In this document: positions 28,163 through 38,109 of the stretch, one piece after another
Layout of the letters: every line of letters begins with the position of its first letter
How positions within the stretch are numbered: the stretch's first letter is position 1
Origin: Dictyoglomus sp.
Lineage (GTDB): Bacteria; Dictyoglomota; Dictyoglomia; Dictyoglomales; Dictyoglomaceae
Assembly: GCA_025060475.1 (NCBI GenBank)
Contig: JANXBZ010000005.1
Span: 1-64,000, forward strand
Direction: 5' to 3'
Length of the DNA: 64,000 nucleotides
Position numbers and translations under genes: made by a program
The notes under the pieces: generated by a model
Told to the model about the DNA's origin: nothing
The model's input: only the letters and a program-made list of their open reading frames with translations
Database searches by the model: none

Positions 28163-29541
28163 GAAGAGTTTTAATAATTTTAATAACTTTATTAGGTCTT
28201 TTTTGGATAATAATTCTATCTTCTCCCTTTTGGATAAAGCCCCTATTTTTGTATATCTTAGAAAGAAATTTGGGTGGAAGAATAGAAATAGAAAAAGTAA
28301 GTTTTGCTTTTCCGAACAAAATCTATGCTGGGAATATTAATATTGGCAATAATATTATACTTGCAAATATTGGTTTATCCATTGGAAACATCTTAAGATT
28401 TTCCCCTATAAGTTTGGATTTAATAAAACCTAAAATTGTAATAATTCGTAACGAAAAAGGAGAATGGACTTTCCCTTCAATCCCTGGATTAGAAGGAGCA
28501 TCAGGAGGGACATTTCCTAATATAGAAATAAAAGCAAAGATAAATGACGGTGTTGTAATTGTTAGAGATGTGTCAACTAAAAAAGAAATTACTATTTCCA
28601 AATTAAATGGGAATTTAGTATATAAAGATCATAAAATAACATACACAGTAACCTCATTACTAACTGAAGAAGTTTATAAAAGTTTTGGAGTATATAATCT
28701 CTCTAATAATTCAGGAAATTTGTCTTTTGAATTTAAAAATGCAAATGCTAAAGATTGGGCTCCCTTTTTTATACCTGATTTATTTTTAATAAATTCTGGA
28801 AAGTTTAATGGTAATATTACTGTATTTAATGAGGGTGTTAATTGGTTTGTAAAAGGGAATATAGATGCTAGTAAAGTCAAAATTAGTTTGAAAGATTTTA
28901 ACTTAACTGTAGATAATTTTGATACAAAGATAATCTTTGATAAAGAAACTATAAAATTAGAAAAGGGACTTGGAGAATGGAATGGTGCAATTATAAATAC
29001 TTCGGGAAGAATTCTTCCTGAATTATTCCTTGATATAAATATTAAAAACTTGAATCTATTAAGATTTAATTTACCTATAATTGGACAAGGAGATGGAAAT
29101 CTTAAAATAACTGGGAAATTAGAAAATCCTAATATCTTAGCAAAATTTTCTATTAAAGAAGGTAGTATATATGACTTATCCTTTTCTAACCTCGAAATTA
29201 CCTCTAATTCTGTATTTCCTAAATTAAATATAAATATTTCTACTTTCTTGGAATCAGGAAGAATTGAAGGTATTTTAAATTATGACCTTAATAAAACTCA
29301 GGGAAGCGTTTCTCTTAAAGGTTTAAATATTAATATAAAAAATTTGGCAAAATCTTTAAATCTTCCTCCTCTTGAGGGGGTTGCCTCTTTAAAAATAGAA
29401 GGAAAAGGAGAAAAAATTTGGAAATTTAATATTGAAGGAGAAATATCTGAAGGAAAATTAGGAGAATATTCTGCGGAAAAAATAAAATTTAATATAGACG
29501 GAGAAGGAGATTTCGCAAATTTTTTTTCCCAAGCAAAGTAA
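28159..29541 (+). CDS. tamB: TamB/AsmA-like translocation protein, N-terminal part (frame interrupted at T8)
   Basis: 460 codons up to a TAA at 29539. It begins with a signal-anchor helix (residues ~3-25) followed by a short domain like the AsmA/TamB start (RNLGGRIEIEKVSFAFPN near 34-51) and then repeating beta-strand segments of the bridge-like lipid transfer kind. Just before the stop lies a run of eight T at 29520-29527. In the -1 frame the sequence is open from 29520 straight through the large downstream TamB-like frame, so this is the first third of a protein of about 1,558 aa. TamB-like proteins span the periplasm and move phospholipids to the outer membrane. It overlaps murA by ATGA. 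Confidence 0.85.
   Translation: MRRVLIILITLLGLFWIIILSSPFWIKPLFLYILERNLGGRIEIEKVSFAFPNKIYAGNINIGNNIILANIGLSIGNILRFSPISLDLIKPKIVIIRNEKGEWTFPSIPGLEGASGGTFPNIEIKAKINDGVVIVRDVSTKKEITISKLNGNLVYKDHKITYTVTSLLTEEVYKSFGVYNLSNNSGNLSFEFKNANAKDWAPFFIPDLFLINSGKFNGNITVFNEGVNWFVKGNIDASKVKISLKDFNLTVDNFDTKIIFDKETIKLEKGLGEWNGAIINTSGRILPELFLDINIKNLNLLRFNLPIIGQGDGNLKITGKLENPNILAKFSIKEGSIYDLSFSNLEITSNSVFPKLNINISTFLESGRIEGILNYDLNKTQGSVSLKGLNINIKNLAKSLNLPPLEGVASLKIEGKGEKIWKFNIEGEISEGKLGEYSAEKIKFNIDGEGDFANFFSQAK
29520..29527 (+). other. T8 homopolymer at a -1 frame change in the TamB-like gene
   Basis: Codons in the first frame read AAT TTT TTT TCC CAA GCA AAG TAA. Adding one T, or slipping back one base, gives TTT TTT TTC CCA AGC AAA GTA, which stays open for the remaining 3.3 kb. 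The cause may be transcriptional slippage, ribosomal frameshifting, a true mutation or a homopolymer sequencing error. Confidence 0.85.
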
Positions 29542-32500
29542 AATTTAATTTTGAGACATTATCTTCTAATAGAATTATTCTAAATTCTAAAATTAATGCT
29601 TATTATTCTTATGTAACAAAAACTTATATAATTAGCGGGAAAATTCATCCTGGTACATTAAAAAGTATAAATATAGTAGGAATCTTTGATCCAAAAGAGA
29701 AAAAGGGAAATATTCGACTTATTTTCCCCTTAATGGATGTTAGTGAAATTTCCTCTTTATTCCATGCAAATTTAAGAGATCTTAAAGGTAAAATATATGG
29801 TTCTATCAGAATAAAAGGAGAAATATTTAAGAATCCTTTTTTCGAAATAAGCATTACGGGAAAAGATTTAAAATATCAAGAATTTTCTATAACAAGATTG
29901 TATATTTTATCAATGGGAGAAGATCTATCAAATCTGACTATAAGAAATGTTACCTTTAATATTGACAAAAATTATTTTAACGGTTCAGGATCCTTAAATC
30001 TTTTAAGAGGAAGTGGAGAGATTAAAGGAAATATTTATGTCAGTCCTTTGAATAGTCTTTTTTCCTTCTCTTGGAAGGGAGATTTAAGAGAAGGAAAGGG
30101 GGAAATAATTCCAAGAGATTTTCGTCAAAAAGGTAAGATAACTTTTAATAGTAAGGGAGATATTTCTGGAAGCTTTTCTATTCCTATATTTAGGGGAATT
30201 CTTAGCTTAGAAATTACAGGGAAAAATTGGAAGTGGAAGGTTTATGGAAAGGGAGAAAATCTTGAGAAATATTTGAAATTAATAGAGTTTACAGTAAAAG
30301 ATGATTTTAGTTTCCATGGGAATTTATCATTAGATTTAGATGATAATATGATTGATTTAACAGTATCGGGAATTTATAAAGATGGAAAGATTACTGGGGA
30401 TTTGGAAATAGGTGATTTGAAGGGAAAAATAATTTATGATTTTAAAAATCTTGTTGAGATTAAAGATATATACTATTCCAAACTTAGATTAGGAGAGATC
30501 ATTTTGGATATTAACTCTCAAGGCTTAGATATAAAGGGAAATGTATTAGAAGGGGAGCTTTATGGAAGATTTAGTTCTGATAGAGTAGTAATAGATTTTA
30601 ATGAGATAAATCTGAAATCAATATCGGAAGATTTAAGAGGTAAAGTTAATGGGGAAATTGTGTTTGAAGATTTTCCTAAATTTAAGATCGTCAGTGATGA
30701 AATTCTTTTTAAAGATATAAAATTTAAAAGAATTAATCTTACTGGAAAAGTCAAAAAGGGATTATATTTTGATAGTTTTTCTTTATTCCTTTTTGATAAG
30801 TTCGAAATTAATGGGAACATTTATGTTCAAGAAAGAAATGGAAAGTTTGAGATTAAGGGAAAGATATTAGAAAATGAATTTTTAGGAGAATATGAGAATG
30901 GAGCCTTAAATTTATATGGAGATAGATTTATTTTGAATCAACCCAAATTTATTGTAGAAAACTGGAAAATATATTTTGATGATAAAGATTTTTTAAATTT
31001 AAGTTTGAGAGGGGAGATTTATGGAATTTTATTAGAAATTAGGGGTATCTTGAAGGATGAGTTTGATTTCAAACTTTCTTTAGCTCCTTTATCGAATTTT
31101 AAGCTTTTTTCTCCTTATAATTATCTTATAAAAAGTGAATGGAGAGGAAATTTAGAATTTAAAAATAATATCAATTTAACTCTAAATTTATTAAAAACTG
31201 AAGTTCCAAGAATTATGAGTGGTAAGATATCGGGAAATCTTCAGGATACAATTTGGAATTTATCGGGTAATTTTGATTTTATAGATAATGGTAATTTAAA
31301 ATTCTTCTTAGAATCTAATGGAAGAGGAAAAATAGAAGGAAAGTTCTTACCGTTGGATATATTGAAAGATCTAAAAATTATGAATATCTCTGGAAATATT
31401 TTAGATATAAATCTTAATTTAGAAGCTTTTTCCTTAGAAAATGGAGATTTATATCTTGCTTTTGATTTTCCGCCAGTGAAAAAGAAATTAGAGAGTAATT
31501 TAAGAATAATAAAAGAAGATAAATATAAAATCAAAGGAGATATTTTAAAGCTTAGCAAAAATAAGGGAGTAATTGATGGAATCTTTGATTCTAAAAATTT
31601 TGAGGTTAATATTTTCTTACCTGATAGTGAGTTTTTATATGTACTCACACCAATAGAGAATATAAAAAATTTAGAAAAGGGAAGAATTAATATTAATATT
31701 TCAGGAAGTTTTGAAAAGTTTAAAGGTATAGGAAAGATATTGTTTTCTCAACCTGTTATTATTCCTTCTTTTCTAAATAAAATCTATTCTATGGATTTTA
31801 TATTAACATACGAAAAAAATAAGATTTCTATAGAGTCTTTAGAGATAGAAACAGAAAGTTCAAAAATCTCTGGATGTGGAGAGATTTATCCTGAACTTAA
31901 CTTATATTTAAATCTTCCTAGAATTTCTTTGAACTTTCCTTACTTTTTCCAAGGTTATAGTGATTGGGAAGTCAACATTAAAAATATAAAAGAACCTCTA
32001 TTAGAAGGAAATGTTCTGATTTATAACTCTATGATTTCTTATTCTCAAGGGGAAATAAAGGAACTTTCTAATCTTCCGAAGATAAAACTTTCTCTAGATG
32101 TGAACTTAGGAGAAAATATTAATTTTTATCTTCCTAACTTGCTAAATTTATCTCTAAAAGGAAGAGTTAAAGTTTTAGGAGAACTTTCTAAGCCTCTTTT
32201 AACGGGAAAAATTGATTTTGTAAAAGGGAATATACAGTTATTAAACAGGAATTTTTTAATAGATTATGGATATATAAAGTTTCCTGGTTTAAGTTACGAG
32301 GAGAATATTTGGGAATTGTCTGGATTTTCTTTTATACAAAATTACTTAGTTACTTTAAAAGCCTATGGTTTTATGGGACAATCTTCTATTTATCTTACTT
32401 CAAGTCCCCCTCTTTCGCTAAAGGAGATATTATTTTTATTATTGGGACAAGAAAGATTAACTCTTGCAAAGGAAGAAACTATTCCATTTTATTCCCTTTT

Positions 32501-32834
32501 AGAGGACATTCCTTTAGGAATTCAAAGTTTCTTAAGTGGAATTTTAACTGAATATCTTTTAAATCCTCTACTATCGGAGATTAGTAGAATTCTAGGTTTA
32601 GAATCCATAAGGATACAATATACTTTAGAATCCTTCCTACCTACTTGGAATAAAATAATTTTGGAGAAAAAATTAAGAGAAGATATAATAATGAGGATGG
32701 ATTATTCTTTAGAAAAAGGTTTATTTAGTAATTTGGAATTGGAGTATTTATTGAAAGGTGGATTAATCCTAAAATGGATTTATACTTTTGAAGGGGAAAC
32801 TTTATTTTCTTTTGAATATAAAACAAAATTTTAG
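29520..32834 (+). CDS. tamB: TamB-like translocation protein, C-terminal part (DUF490)
   Basis: The frame is open from the T8 run to 32834. The first ATG, at 29733, has no ribosome binding site and lies inside continuous beta-rich sequence, so it is not a credible independent start. The protein is a long series of alternating hydrophobic beta-strands with frequent Gly-Lys/Gly-Glu turns, as in TamB. The last ~250 residues hold the diagnostic TamB C-terminus: a VKGNIQLLNRNFLIDYG segment and SSPPLSLKEILFLLLGQE near 32401-32453. It is followed directly by the bamA gene, the usual tamB-bamA partnership. Confidence 0.85.
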   Translation, partial: FFFPSKVKFNFETLSSNRIILNSKINAYYSYVTKTYIISGKIHPGTLKSINIVGIFDPKEKKGNIRLIFPLMDVSEISSLFHANLRDLKGKIYGSIRIKGEIFKNPFFEISITGKDLKYQEFSITRLYILSMGEDLSNLTIRNVTFNIDKNYFNGSGSLNLLRGSGEIKGNIYVSPLNSLFSFSWKGDLREGKGEIIPRDFRQKGKITFNSKGDISGSFSIPIFRGILSLEITGKNWKWKVYGKGENLEKYLKLIEFTVKDDFSFHGNLSLDLDDNMIDLTVSGIYKDGKITGDLEIGDLKGKIIYDFKNLVEIKDIYYSKLRLGEIILDINSQGLDIKGNVLEGELYGRFSSDRVVIDFNEINLKSISEDLRGKVNGEIVFEDFPKFKIVSDEILFKDIKFKRINLTGKVKKGLYFDSFSLFLFDKFEINGNIYVQERNGKFEIKGKILENEFLGEYENGALNLYGDRFILNQPKFIVENWKIYFDDKDFLNLSLRGEIYGILLEIRGILKDEFDFKLSLAPLSNFKLFSPYNYLIKSEWRGNLEFKNNINLTLNLLKTEVPRIMSGKISGNLQDTIWNLSGNFDFIDNGNLKFFLESNGRGKIEGKFLPLDILKDLKIMNISGNILDINLNLEAFSLENGDLYLAFDFPPVKKKLESNLRIIKEDKYKIKGDILKLSKNKGVIDGIFDSKNFEVNIFLPDSEFLYVLTPIENIKNLEKGRININISGSFEKFKGIGKILFSQPVIIPSFLNKIYSMDFILTYEKNKISIESLEIETESSKISGCGEIYPELNLYLNLPRISLNFPYFFQGYSDWEVNIKNIKEPLLEGNVLIYNSMISYSQGEIKELSNLPKIKLSLDVNLGENINFYLPNLLNLSLKGRVKVLGELSKPLLTGKIDFVKGNIQLLNRNFLIDYGYIKFPGLSYEENIWELSGFSFIQNYLVTLKAYGFMGQSSIYLTSSPPLSLKEILFLLLGQERLTLAKEETIPFYSLLEDIPLGIQSFLSGILTEYLLNPLLSEISRILGLESIRIQYTLESFLPTWNKIILEKKLREDIIMRMDYSLEKGLFSNLELEYLLKGGLILKWIYTFEGETLFSFEYKTKF

Positions 32835-32854
32835 AGAAAGGAAGGTGGAAATTT

Positions 32855-35731
32855 TTGAAAAAGTTTATCTATATATTAGTATTATTTTTAGTAATCTTTA
32901 ATCACGTCTTTTCTCAACAGGTACCATACAAAATTTTAAATATAGATATTCAAGGAAATCAGAAAATTAGCAAAGAAGAGATCTTAAAAATTATTAATAT
33001 TAAAATTGGATCAGAAATTGACGATAAAAAATTGGAAGAAGTTAAAAAAAGATTAGAAGAGACAACATTTTTTCTTTCTGTAAACATATTAAAAGAGGTT
33101 AAGAAAGATGGTATTATTTTGACTTTTCAGCTCATAGAAACACCCTTTCTAGTTTGGATTTCTGGAATAAGATTTTTAGGTTTAAAAAATGTTGAGATAA
33201 ATACTATTAAAAATCTTCTCTTTCTTCCCCATCTTGGATGGAGTACTGATTTGAAGATTTGGGATCAGAGAAAAAGATTTTTGGAGACGGGTTATTTCGA
33301 AGATATTGAGATAAAAGAGGAAAAAACAGAGAGCGGTATAATTCTTAACTTTATATTTACTGAAAGACCCATTCTAGAAAGAATAGGATATTTTGGAGTA
33401 AATAAAGCTTCTCTAGAAAAAATTCAGGAAATAGTACAGTTAAAACCTGGAGATTTTATATCAAAATCCCTCTTAGAAGAAAAGAAAGAAAGTCTGATAC
33501 AAACAGGTTTCTTTTCAAAGGTAGACTTTATTTTTACTGAGGAAAATAAAAGAGCTTATGTGTTTTTCTATTTTGTCGAGAATCCTTTAATATCTGAAAT
33601 ATCCTTTGAAGGATTGAATAATATAACTAATTTGGAGATAATAGAAATTTTAGATTTAAAAGGAAAGATAGAAAATAATGTTTTTAAACCCTCAGAGAAA
33701 TTATTCTATTCTGAAAAATTGATGGAAAATTATATAGAAAAGTTATTGACTACGGGATATTTCGAAAAGATTTCCTGGGAGATTGAGGAAAAAGAAAATA
33801 TTAAAGTTAGATTAGTCTTTAAAGAAAATCTACCAATCTTAAGAATTTCTATTCAAGGAAATGTTAATCTTCCAACGGACAAAATAATTTCTCTTCTCTC
33901 TTTAAGGAAAAAGGAGTTCTATAACGAAGATTTTGTTGAAGAAAAAAGAAATATTTTATTAAATAGTTCTTATTTTGACAGTGTAGAAGTAAAAAAGATA
34001 TTTAGTAGTTCTGGAGTTTATCTTACTTTTATAGTGAAGGAGAACCCAATAATATCTTCGATTAGATTGGAAGGATTAAAATACTTAGATTTTGATGTTT
34101 TAGAAAGATATATTATTTTGAAAAAAGGAGATTTCTTAAATGAAAATAAAATAAAGGAGCAAATTTCAAAATTTGAAGAATCAGGATACTTTCAAGATAT
34201 CGATGTGGTGAAAAACATAAATCAAGATAAAGTAGATTTAGTTTTTAAATTAAAAGAAAATCCAATCATTAATAAAATAACCTTTAAAGGTCTTTATAGC
34301 TTGGCTTTTGACGAACTCAAAAAGATTATGAGTTTAAAAGAAGGAAGACCTATAAATTATAATCTTTTGAGAGAAGACATAAATAATTTACAAAAATACT
34401 TACAACAAAAAGGATTTGTTTTTACAATTTTGCAGGAATTTAGATTCACCGAAGAAGGATATTTAATATTCTTCTTTAGAGAATATATTGTTGAAGAAAT
34501 TAACGTTCAAATTCAACCTGCAACGGAAACTTCTACTCTTTCTTTCATGGCGTTTTTAAGAAGACCAACAGAAGAAAATGTGGTAAGAAGGGAGATATCT
34601 TTAAAAGTCTTAGAGGCCTTTAACTGGGAAAAGGTAAAGCAGGATTTACAGAGAATATATAACACTGGAATATTTGAAGATGTATCCATAAAATTAGAAC
34701 CTGGTTCTGAAGAGGATAAGATTAAAGTAATTTATATTGCTAAGGAAAAGTTAACAGGATCTATAAATTTTGGGGGTGGATATGGCATATCTACTGGTTT
34801 CTATGGATATATAGAATATATGGAAAATAATCTATTTGGAAAAGCTCAGAAGTTGAGTTTAAATCTTCAAATAGTAGGATCAGGAAAGATGAATTATCAA
34901 ATTAGTTTCTCTGATCCTTGGTTTTTAGGAGATAGAAATAATTTTCAATTAAAGTTATATGATAAGAAAAGTACAATTACAACAATTATTGAGAATGAGT
35001 CAAAAAATATAGATGAGGAAAGAGTTGGTGGAAGTTTTTCCTTTTATTATCCTATTGTAGGAAATTTAAGTTTAGGCTTAGGTTTTAAATATGAAAAGGT
35101 ATGGCAGAGAATCTCTGGAGCGACTTATACGGAAAATGATATTGCTAGTATAAATCTTAGTGTGATGAGAGACACAAGGGATTTTATTTTAAATCCTACT
35201 CAGGGTTCAAGACAAGTATTGAGTGCTGAATTTGCAGGTGGAGGAAGTAGTTCTAACTATGCAAAATACCAAGGAGAACTTCAGTGGCATTTCCCTTTAA
35301 CTAATAGAGATGCCATTACTTTATCTCAAATGAAAGAAAGACAAGTTTTATCCTTAAAATTCGGTATTGGATTATCAGAAGGAAATTTACCTTCCTCTGA
35401 ATTATTCACATTAGGAGGAGCGAATTCCATCAGGGGATATGTAGATAATGAATTTAGAGGAGATGCTTATATTGTACTTAATTTACAATATAGATTTCCT
35501 TTGGGGAGTGGATTATACGGAGTTTTATTCTTTGATTTAGGAAATGCCTTTTCTTTAAGAAGTATTTCTTCTCTTAGAGATATTAAGCTTTATAGTGGAA
35601 TAGGAATAGGAATAAGGTATGAGACTTTAGTTATTCCCATAAGACTGGATTTTGGATATAATTTTGGGCAAGATCCATTAGATCCTAATACAAGATGGAG
35701 AATTCATTTTAGTTTTGGAGATGTATTTTAA
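32855..35731 (+). CDS. bamA: BamA/Omp85 outer-membrane assembly protein with about eight POTRA domains
   Basis: 958 aa starting at TTG with GGAAGGTGG upstream. A signal peptide ends near 20. From ~25 to ~630 I count eight POTRA-like repeats of about 76 residues, each starting with a strand such as ISxIxxxG and ending in a xxENPII-type strand; E. coli BamA has five. A beta-barrel of about 325 residues follows, with SIRGY (the conserved L6 loop Arg motif) near residue 861 and a terminal aromatic signal ending in Phe. It should insert beta-barrel proteins into the outer membrane. The tamB-bamA-ompH-lpx arrangement is the outer-membrane cluster of diderm Firmicutes and relatives. Confidence 0.93.
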   Translation: MKKFIYILVLFLVIFNHVFSQQVPYKILNIDIQGNQKISKEEILKIINIKIGSEIDDKKLEEVKKRLEETTFFLSVNILKEVKKDGIILTFQLIETPFLVWISGIRFLGLKNVEINTIKNLLFLPHLGWSTDLKIWDQRKRFLETGYFEDIEIKEEKTESGIILNFIFTERPILERIGYFGVNKASLEKIQEIVQLKPGDFISKSLLEEKKESLIQTGFFSKVDFIFTEENKRAYVFFYFVENPLISEISFEGLNNITNLEIIEILDLKGKIENNVFKPSEKLFYSEKLMENYIEKLLTTGYFEKISWEIEEKENIKVRLVFKENLPILRISIQGNVNLPTDKIISLLSLRKKEFYNEDFVEEKRNILLNSSYFDSVEVKKIFSSSGVYLTFIVKENPIISSIRLEGLKYLDFDVLERYIILKKGDFLNENKIKEQISKFEESGYFQDIDVVKNINQDKVDLVFKLKENPIINKITFKGLYSLAFDELKKIMSLKEGRPINYNLLREDINNLQKYLQQKGFVFTILQEFRFTEEGYLIFFFREYIVEEINVQIQPATETSTLSFMAFLRRPTEENVVRREISLKVLEAFNWEKVKQDLQRIYNTGIFEDVSIKLEPGSEEDKIKVIYIAKEKLTGSINFGGGYGISTGFYGYIEYMENNLFGKAQKLSLNLQIVGSGKMNYQISFSDPWFLGDRNNFQLKLYDKKSTITTIIENESKNIDEERVGGSFSFYYPIVGNLSLGLGFKYEKVWQRISGATYTENDIASINLSVMRDTRDFILNPTQGSRQVLSAEFAGGGSSSNYAKYQGELQWHFPLTNRDAITLSQMKERQVLSLKFGIGLSEGNLPSSELFTLGGANSIRGYVDNEFRGDAYIVLNLQYRFPLGSGLYGVLFFDLGNAFSLRSISSLRDIKLYSGIGIGIRYETLVIPIRLDFGYNFGQDPLDPNTRWRIHFSFGDVF

Positions 35732-35748
35732 GAAATGGAGGGAAGAAA

Positions 35749-37212
35749 TTGAGAAGGAGTTTTTTAATATTAATAATTTTTCTCTTTATTTTTAATTTGG
35801 CATATGGTGAAGAATTTTTCCTTCAGGGAGTTATATTTAAAGGAATTAAATTTACTCCTTATTCTCAAATACAAGATTTAATAAATATTAAACCCTTTCA
35901 AAGTTACACCAAGGAAAAAATAGAAGAAGAGATTAAAAAAATAAAAGATACGAAAATATTTGAGGATGTAGCCTATTCTTTGAATAAAATCAATGGAGGA
36001 TATGAATTAATAATTGAGGTAAAGGAATATCCTGTAATAGAAAAGGTAGTATTTCCTAAAATAAGGCTATTAGATGAAAAGGAAATTAGAAAAAATATTT
36101 ATTCAGATTCTGGAAGATTCTTTATATTAGCCCAGGTTCAAGAAGATATTGATAAGATTAAAAATTTATATAAAAACTATGGTTTTCTTCTTGTAGAGGA
36201 GCCTAAATTTAAATTTGAAAGAAACATACTAAGTTTTACTTGGAAAGAACTTCTGCCAATAAAAGAAATTATATATGAAACAAAGTCTTATAAAGAAGAA
36301 GAAATTATAAAAAAATTAGTAAATATTAAAATAGGCGAAGATTTAAATATTAAGAAAATAGATTTGGCAAATCAAAAATTATTAAGAGATGGGATACCTC
36401 TAATAATTAAATATAATTATAAACTTGAGGAAGATGGTACTATTTTATACCTTTCTTTGGTATATCTTTTCAAAAATTCTATTTCCTTTTCTCTAACTTC
36501 TCCTTTAAATTTCCATATAAGTTATTCTTTTTATGATTTAAACTGGGGCAGGATAACCTTAAATTCATTAATTATGAGAGAAAATCCCTCTTTATATAAA
36601 CTGACATGGGAAAAGGAAAATTTTCATGTTCTACTGGATAATAACTATATATCTCTTTTATTTTTAAGGGAATTCGGAGAAGATGTCATAGCAAAGGTAG
36701 GATATCGATTTGCTCTTAATCCTCAGGGAAACAAAGCTCTTCTCTTTTCTTTTGAGAAAAATACCTTAATTAAAAGAGAATTTATTAATACAAATGGTAA
36801 TTTACTATGTCTATCTTTGGATTTTATAGGAGGAGGTTCTCCTGAAAACTACACTCTTTTGAGATTATTAACTGATAATTATTGGAGCTATGGAGAAAAA
36901 TTTGAAGAAAGAATTTTAGAAGCAAAGGGAGAATTAAGATATGTTTTAGGGAAATCTCAAGAAAAAAGCGGTATAAATATTAAATTTAGTTATGGATTCC
37001 CTCTGTCCTTAAATAGCTATATTTTTATAAATATTGGAGGTGAGAGTGAATTTGATTCATCAGAAATTAAGAGTCTCTCAGATGTTATTTTCAACCTTTG
37101 GGGTGGTTTAGATTTTATTTGGACTGATAACCCATGGATTCTTAAGTCTTCTATTATTTTAAAATCTATTGAAAAATTAGAGTGGAAAGCTTGTACCACA
37201 ATAAATTTTTAA
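35749..37212 (+). CDS. Short Omp85-like protein (three POTRA-like domains and small barrel)
   Basis: 487 aa, TTG start. A signal peptide (~1-20) is followed by three POTRA-like units (~22-95, ~95-170, ~170-240) and about 245 residues of strand-rich sequence ending in Phe, which looks like a small outer-membrane barrel. It resembles BamA in layout, but its barrel is much shorter than the ~325-390 residues of BamA and no RGY/RGF loop motif is visible. It may be a specialised second insertase, a TamA-like partner of the TamB-like protein, or a degenerate duplicate. It follows bamA by 17 bases. Confidence 0.7.
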   Translation: MRRSFLILIIFLFIFNLAYGEEFFLQGVIFKGIKFTPYSQIQDLINIKPFQSYTKEKIEEEIKKIKDTKIFEDVAYSLNKINGGYELIIEVKEYPVIEKVVFPKIRLLDEKEIRKNIYSDSGRFFILAQVQEDIDKIKNLYKNYGFLLVEEPKFKFERNILSFTWKELLPIKEIIYETKSYKEEEIIKKLVNIKIGEDLNIKKIDLANQKLLRDGIPLIIKYNYKLEEDGTILYLSLVYLFKNSISFSLTSPLNFHISYSFYDLNWGRITLNSLIMRENPSLYKLTWEKENFHVLLDNNYISLLFLREFGEDVIAKVGYRFALNPQGNKALLFSFEKNTLIKREFINTNGNLLCLSLDFIGGGSPENYTLLRLLTDNYWSYGEKFEERILEAKGELRYVLGKSQEKSGINIKFSYGFPLSLNSYIFINIGGESEFDSSEIKSLSDVIFNLWGGLDFIWTDNPWILKSSIILKSIEKLEWKACTTINF

Positions 37213-37232
37213 AAATTTAGGAGGTATTAAAA

Positions 37233-37670
37233 ATGAAAAATTATAAAGTAAGTATAATATTAGTAATAGCTATAGCATTTCTCTTTATGGGCTTAAGATT
37301 TGTAACTGCCCAGACTCCTGCTGTTAGAATAGCTTATGTAGATCAGCAGAAAATTATTCAAAGCTATACTCCTTTATTTAATGCCTATAATAAGCTTAAT
37401 CAAGAGTATCAAACAAGATTATCTAAGCTTCAGGAAGCTCAACAACAAGGAAAATCTCAGGAAGAGATTAAAAAATTAGCAGATCAATATGATAAGGAAC
37501 TCCTTCCCTATAAACAGGCAGTAGATACTCTGATGAAAGAGGTAGAAAAAGCCTTTTCAGAATTAGCTAAAAAAGAAGGCTATAACGTGGTTTTAGATAA
37601 AAACGCAGTAGTCTGGGGTGGGATTGATATAACTGATAAGATAATCTCTCAACTTACAGGGAAAAAGTAA
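37233..37670 (+). CDS. Skp/OmpH family periplasmic chaperone (copy 1)
   Basis: 145 aa. It has a signal peptide (~1-27, ending in VTAQ), IAYVDQQKII as the first strand, a helical hairpin of ~80 residues rich in Lys, Glu and Gln that forms the Skp tentacles, and a C-terminal strand with VWGGIDIT. Skp trimers hold unfolded outer-membrane proteins for BamA. It has AGGAGG upstream and lies 11 bases before a second copy with the same layout. Confidence 0.9.
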   Translation: MKNYKVSIILVIAIAFLFMGLRFVTAQTPAVRIAYVDQQKIIQSYTPLFNAYNKLNQEYQTRLSKLQEAQQQGKSQEEIKKLADQYDKELLPYKQAVDTLMKEVEKAFSELAKKEGYNVVLDKNAVVWGGIDITDKIISQLTGKK

Positions 37671-37681
37671 GGTGATTTTTT

Positions 37682-38101
37682 ATGAGAATTTTTATTTATC
37701 TTATTCTGTTTTTTCTTTTTGTTGTCTTATTTTTTAATTTTATATATTCTCAATCTACCTCCATAGGATATATTGATTACTTAAAGGTTTTTAGTGAGTA
37801 TAAGGAAACAAAAGAATTACAAATTCAGATTCAAAAGAAGCAGGCAGAAATTAATAAAATAATAGAAGAAGCAAAGAAAAAGGGGCTAGATCAAAAAAAA
37901 TTAGATGAGCTAAAAAGGGAGAAAGATAAGGAATTAGGAGAAGTAATAGCAAAAATTAGAGACACACTAAGAAAAAAAATATTGTTGGAAGTAGAAAAAG
38001 TTGCAAAGTCTAAAAATCTAAGTATAGTTTTAGAAAAAAGTTCTCGAGTTTGGGGAGGAGTAGACATAACTAAGGAGGTTTTAGAAAATTTAAATAAATA
38101 G
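37682..38101 (+). CDS. Skp/OmpH family periplasmic chaperone (copy 2)
   Basis: 139 aa. Same plan as its neighbour: signal peptide (~1-24), [10 protein letters not shown] strand, charged helical arms at ~40-100 and a closing VWGGVDIT motif. The shared GG(V/I)DIT ending indicates a tandem duplication, while the arms have diverged. Such twin ompH genes ahead of lpxD are known from diderm Firmicutes. The lpxD gene follows by 8 bases. Confidence 0.88.
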   Translation: MRIFIYLILFFLFVVLFFNFIYSQSTSIGYIDYLKVFSEYKETKELQIQIQKKQAEINKIIEEAKKKGLDQKKLDELKREKDKELGEVIAKIRDTLRKKILLEVEKVAKSKNLSIVLEKSSRVWGGVDITKEVLENLNK

Positions 38102-38109
38102 GGGCTAAA

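Noticed and set aside
32855-34745. DNA-level tandem repeat across the BamA POTRA region
   Set aside because: Similarity is at protein-fold level only; the nucleotide sequence of the units does not repeat.
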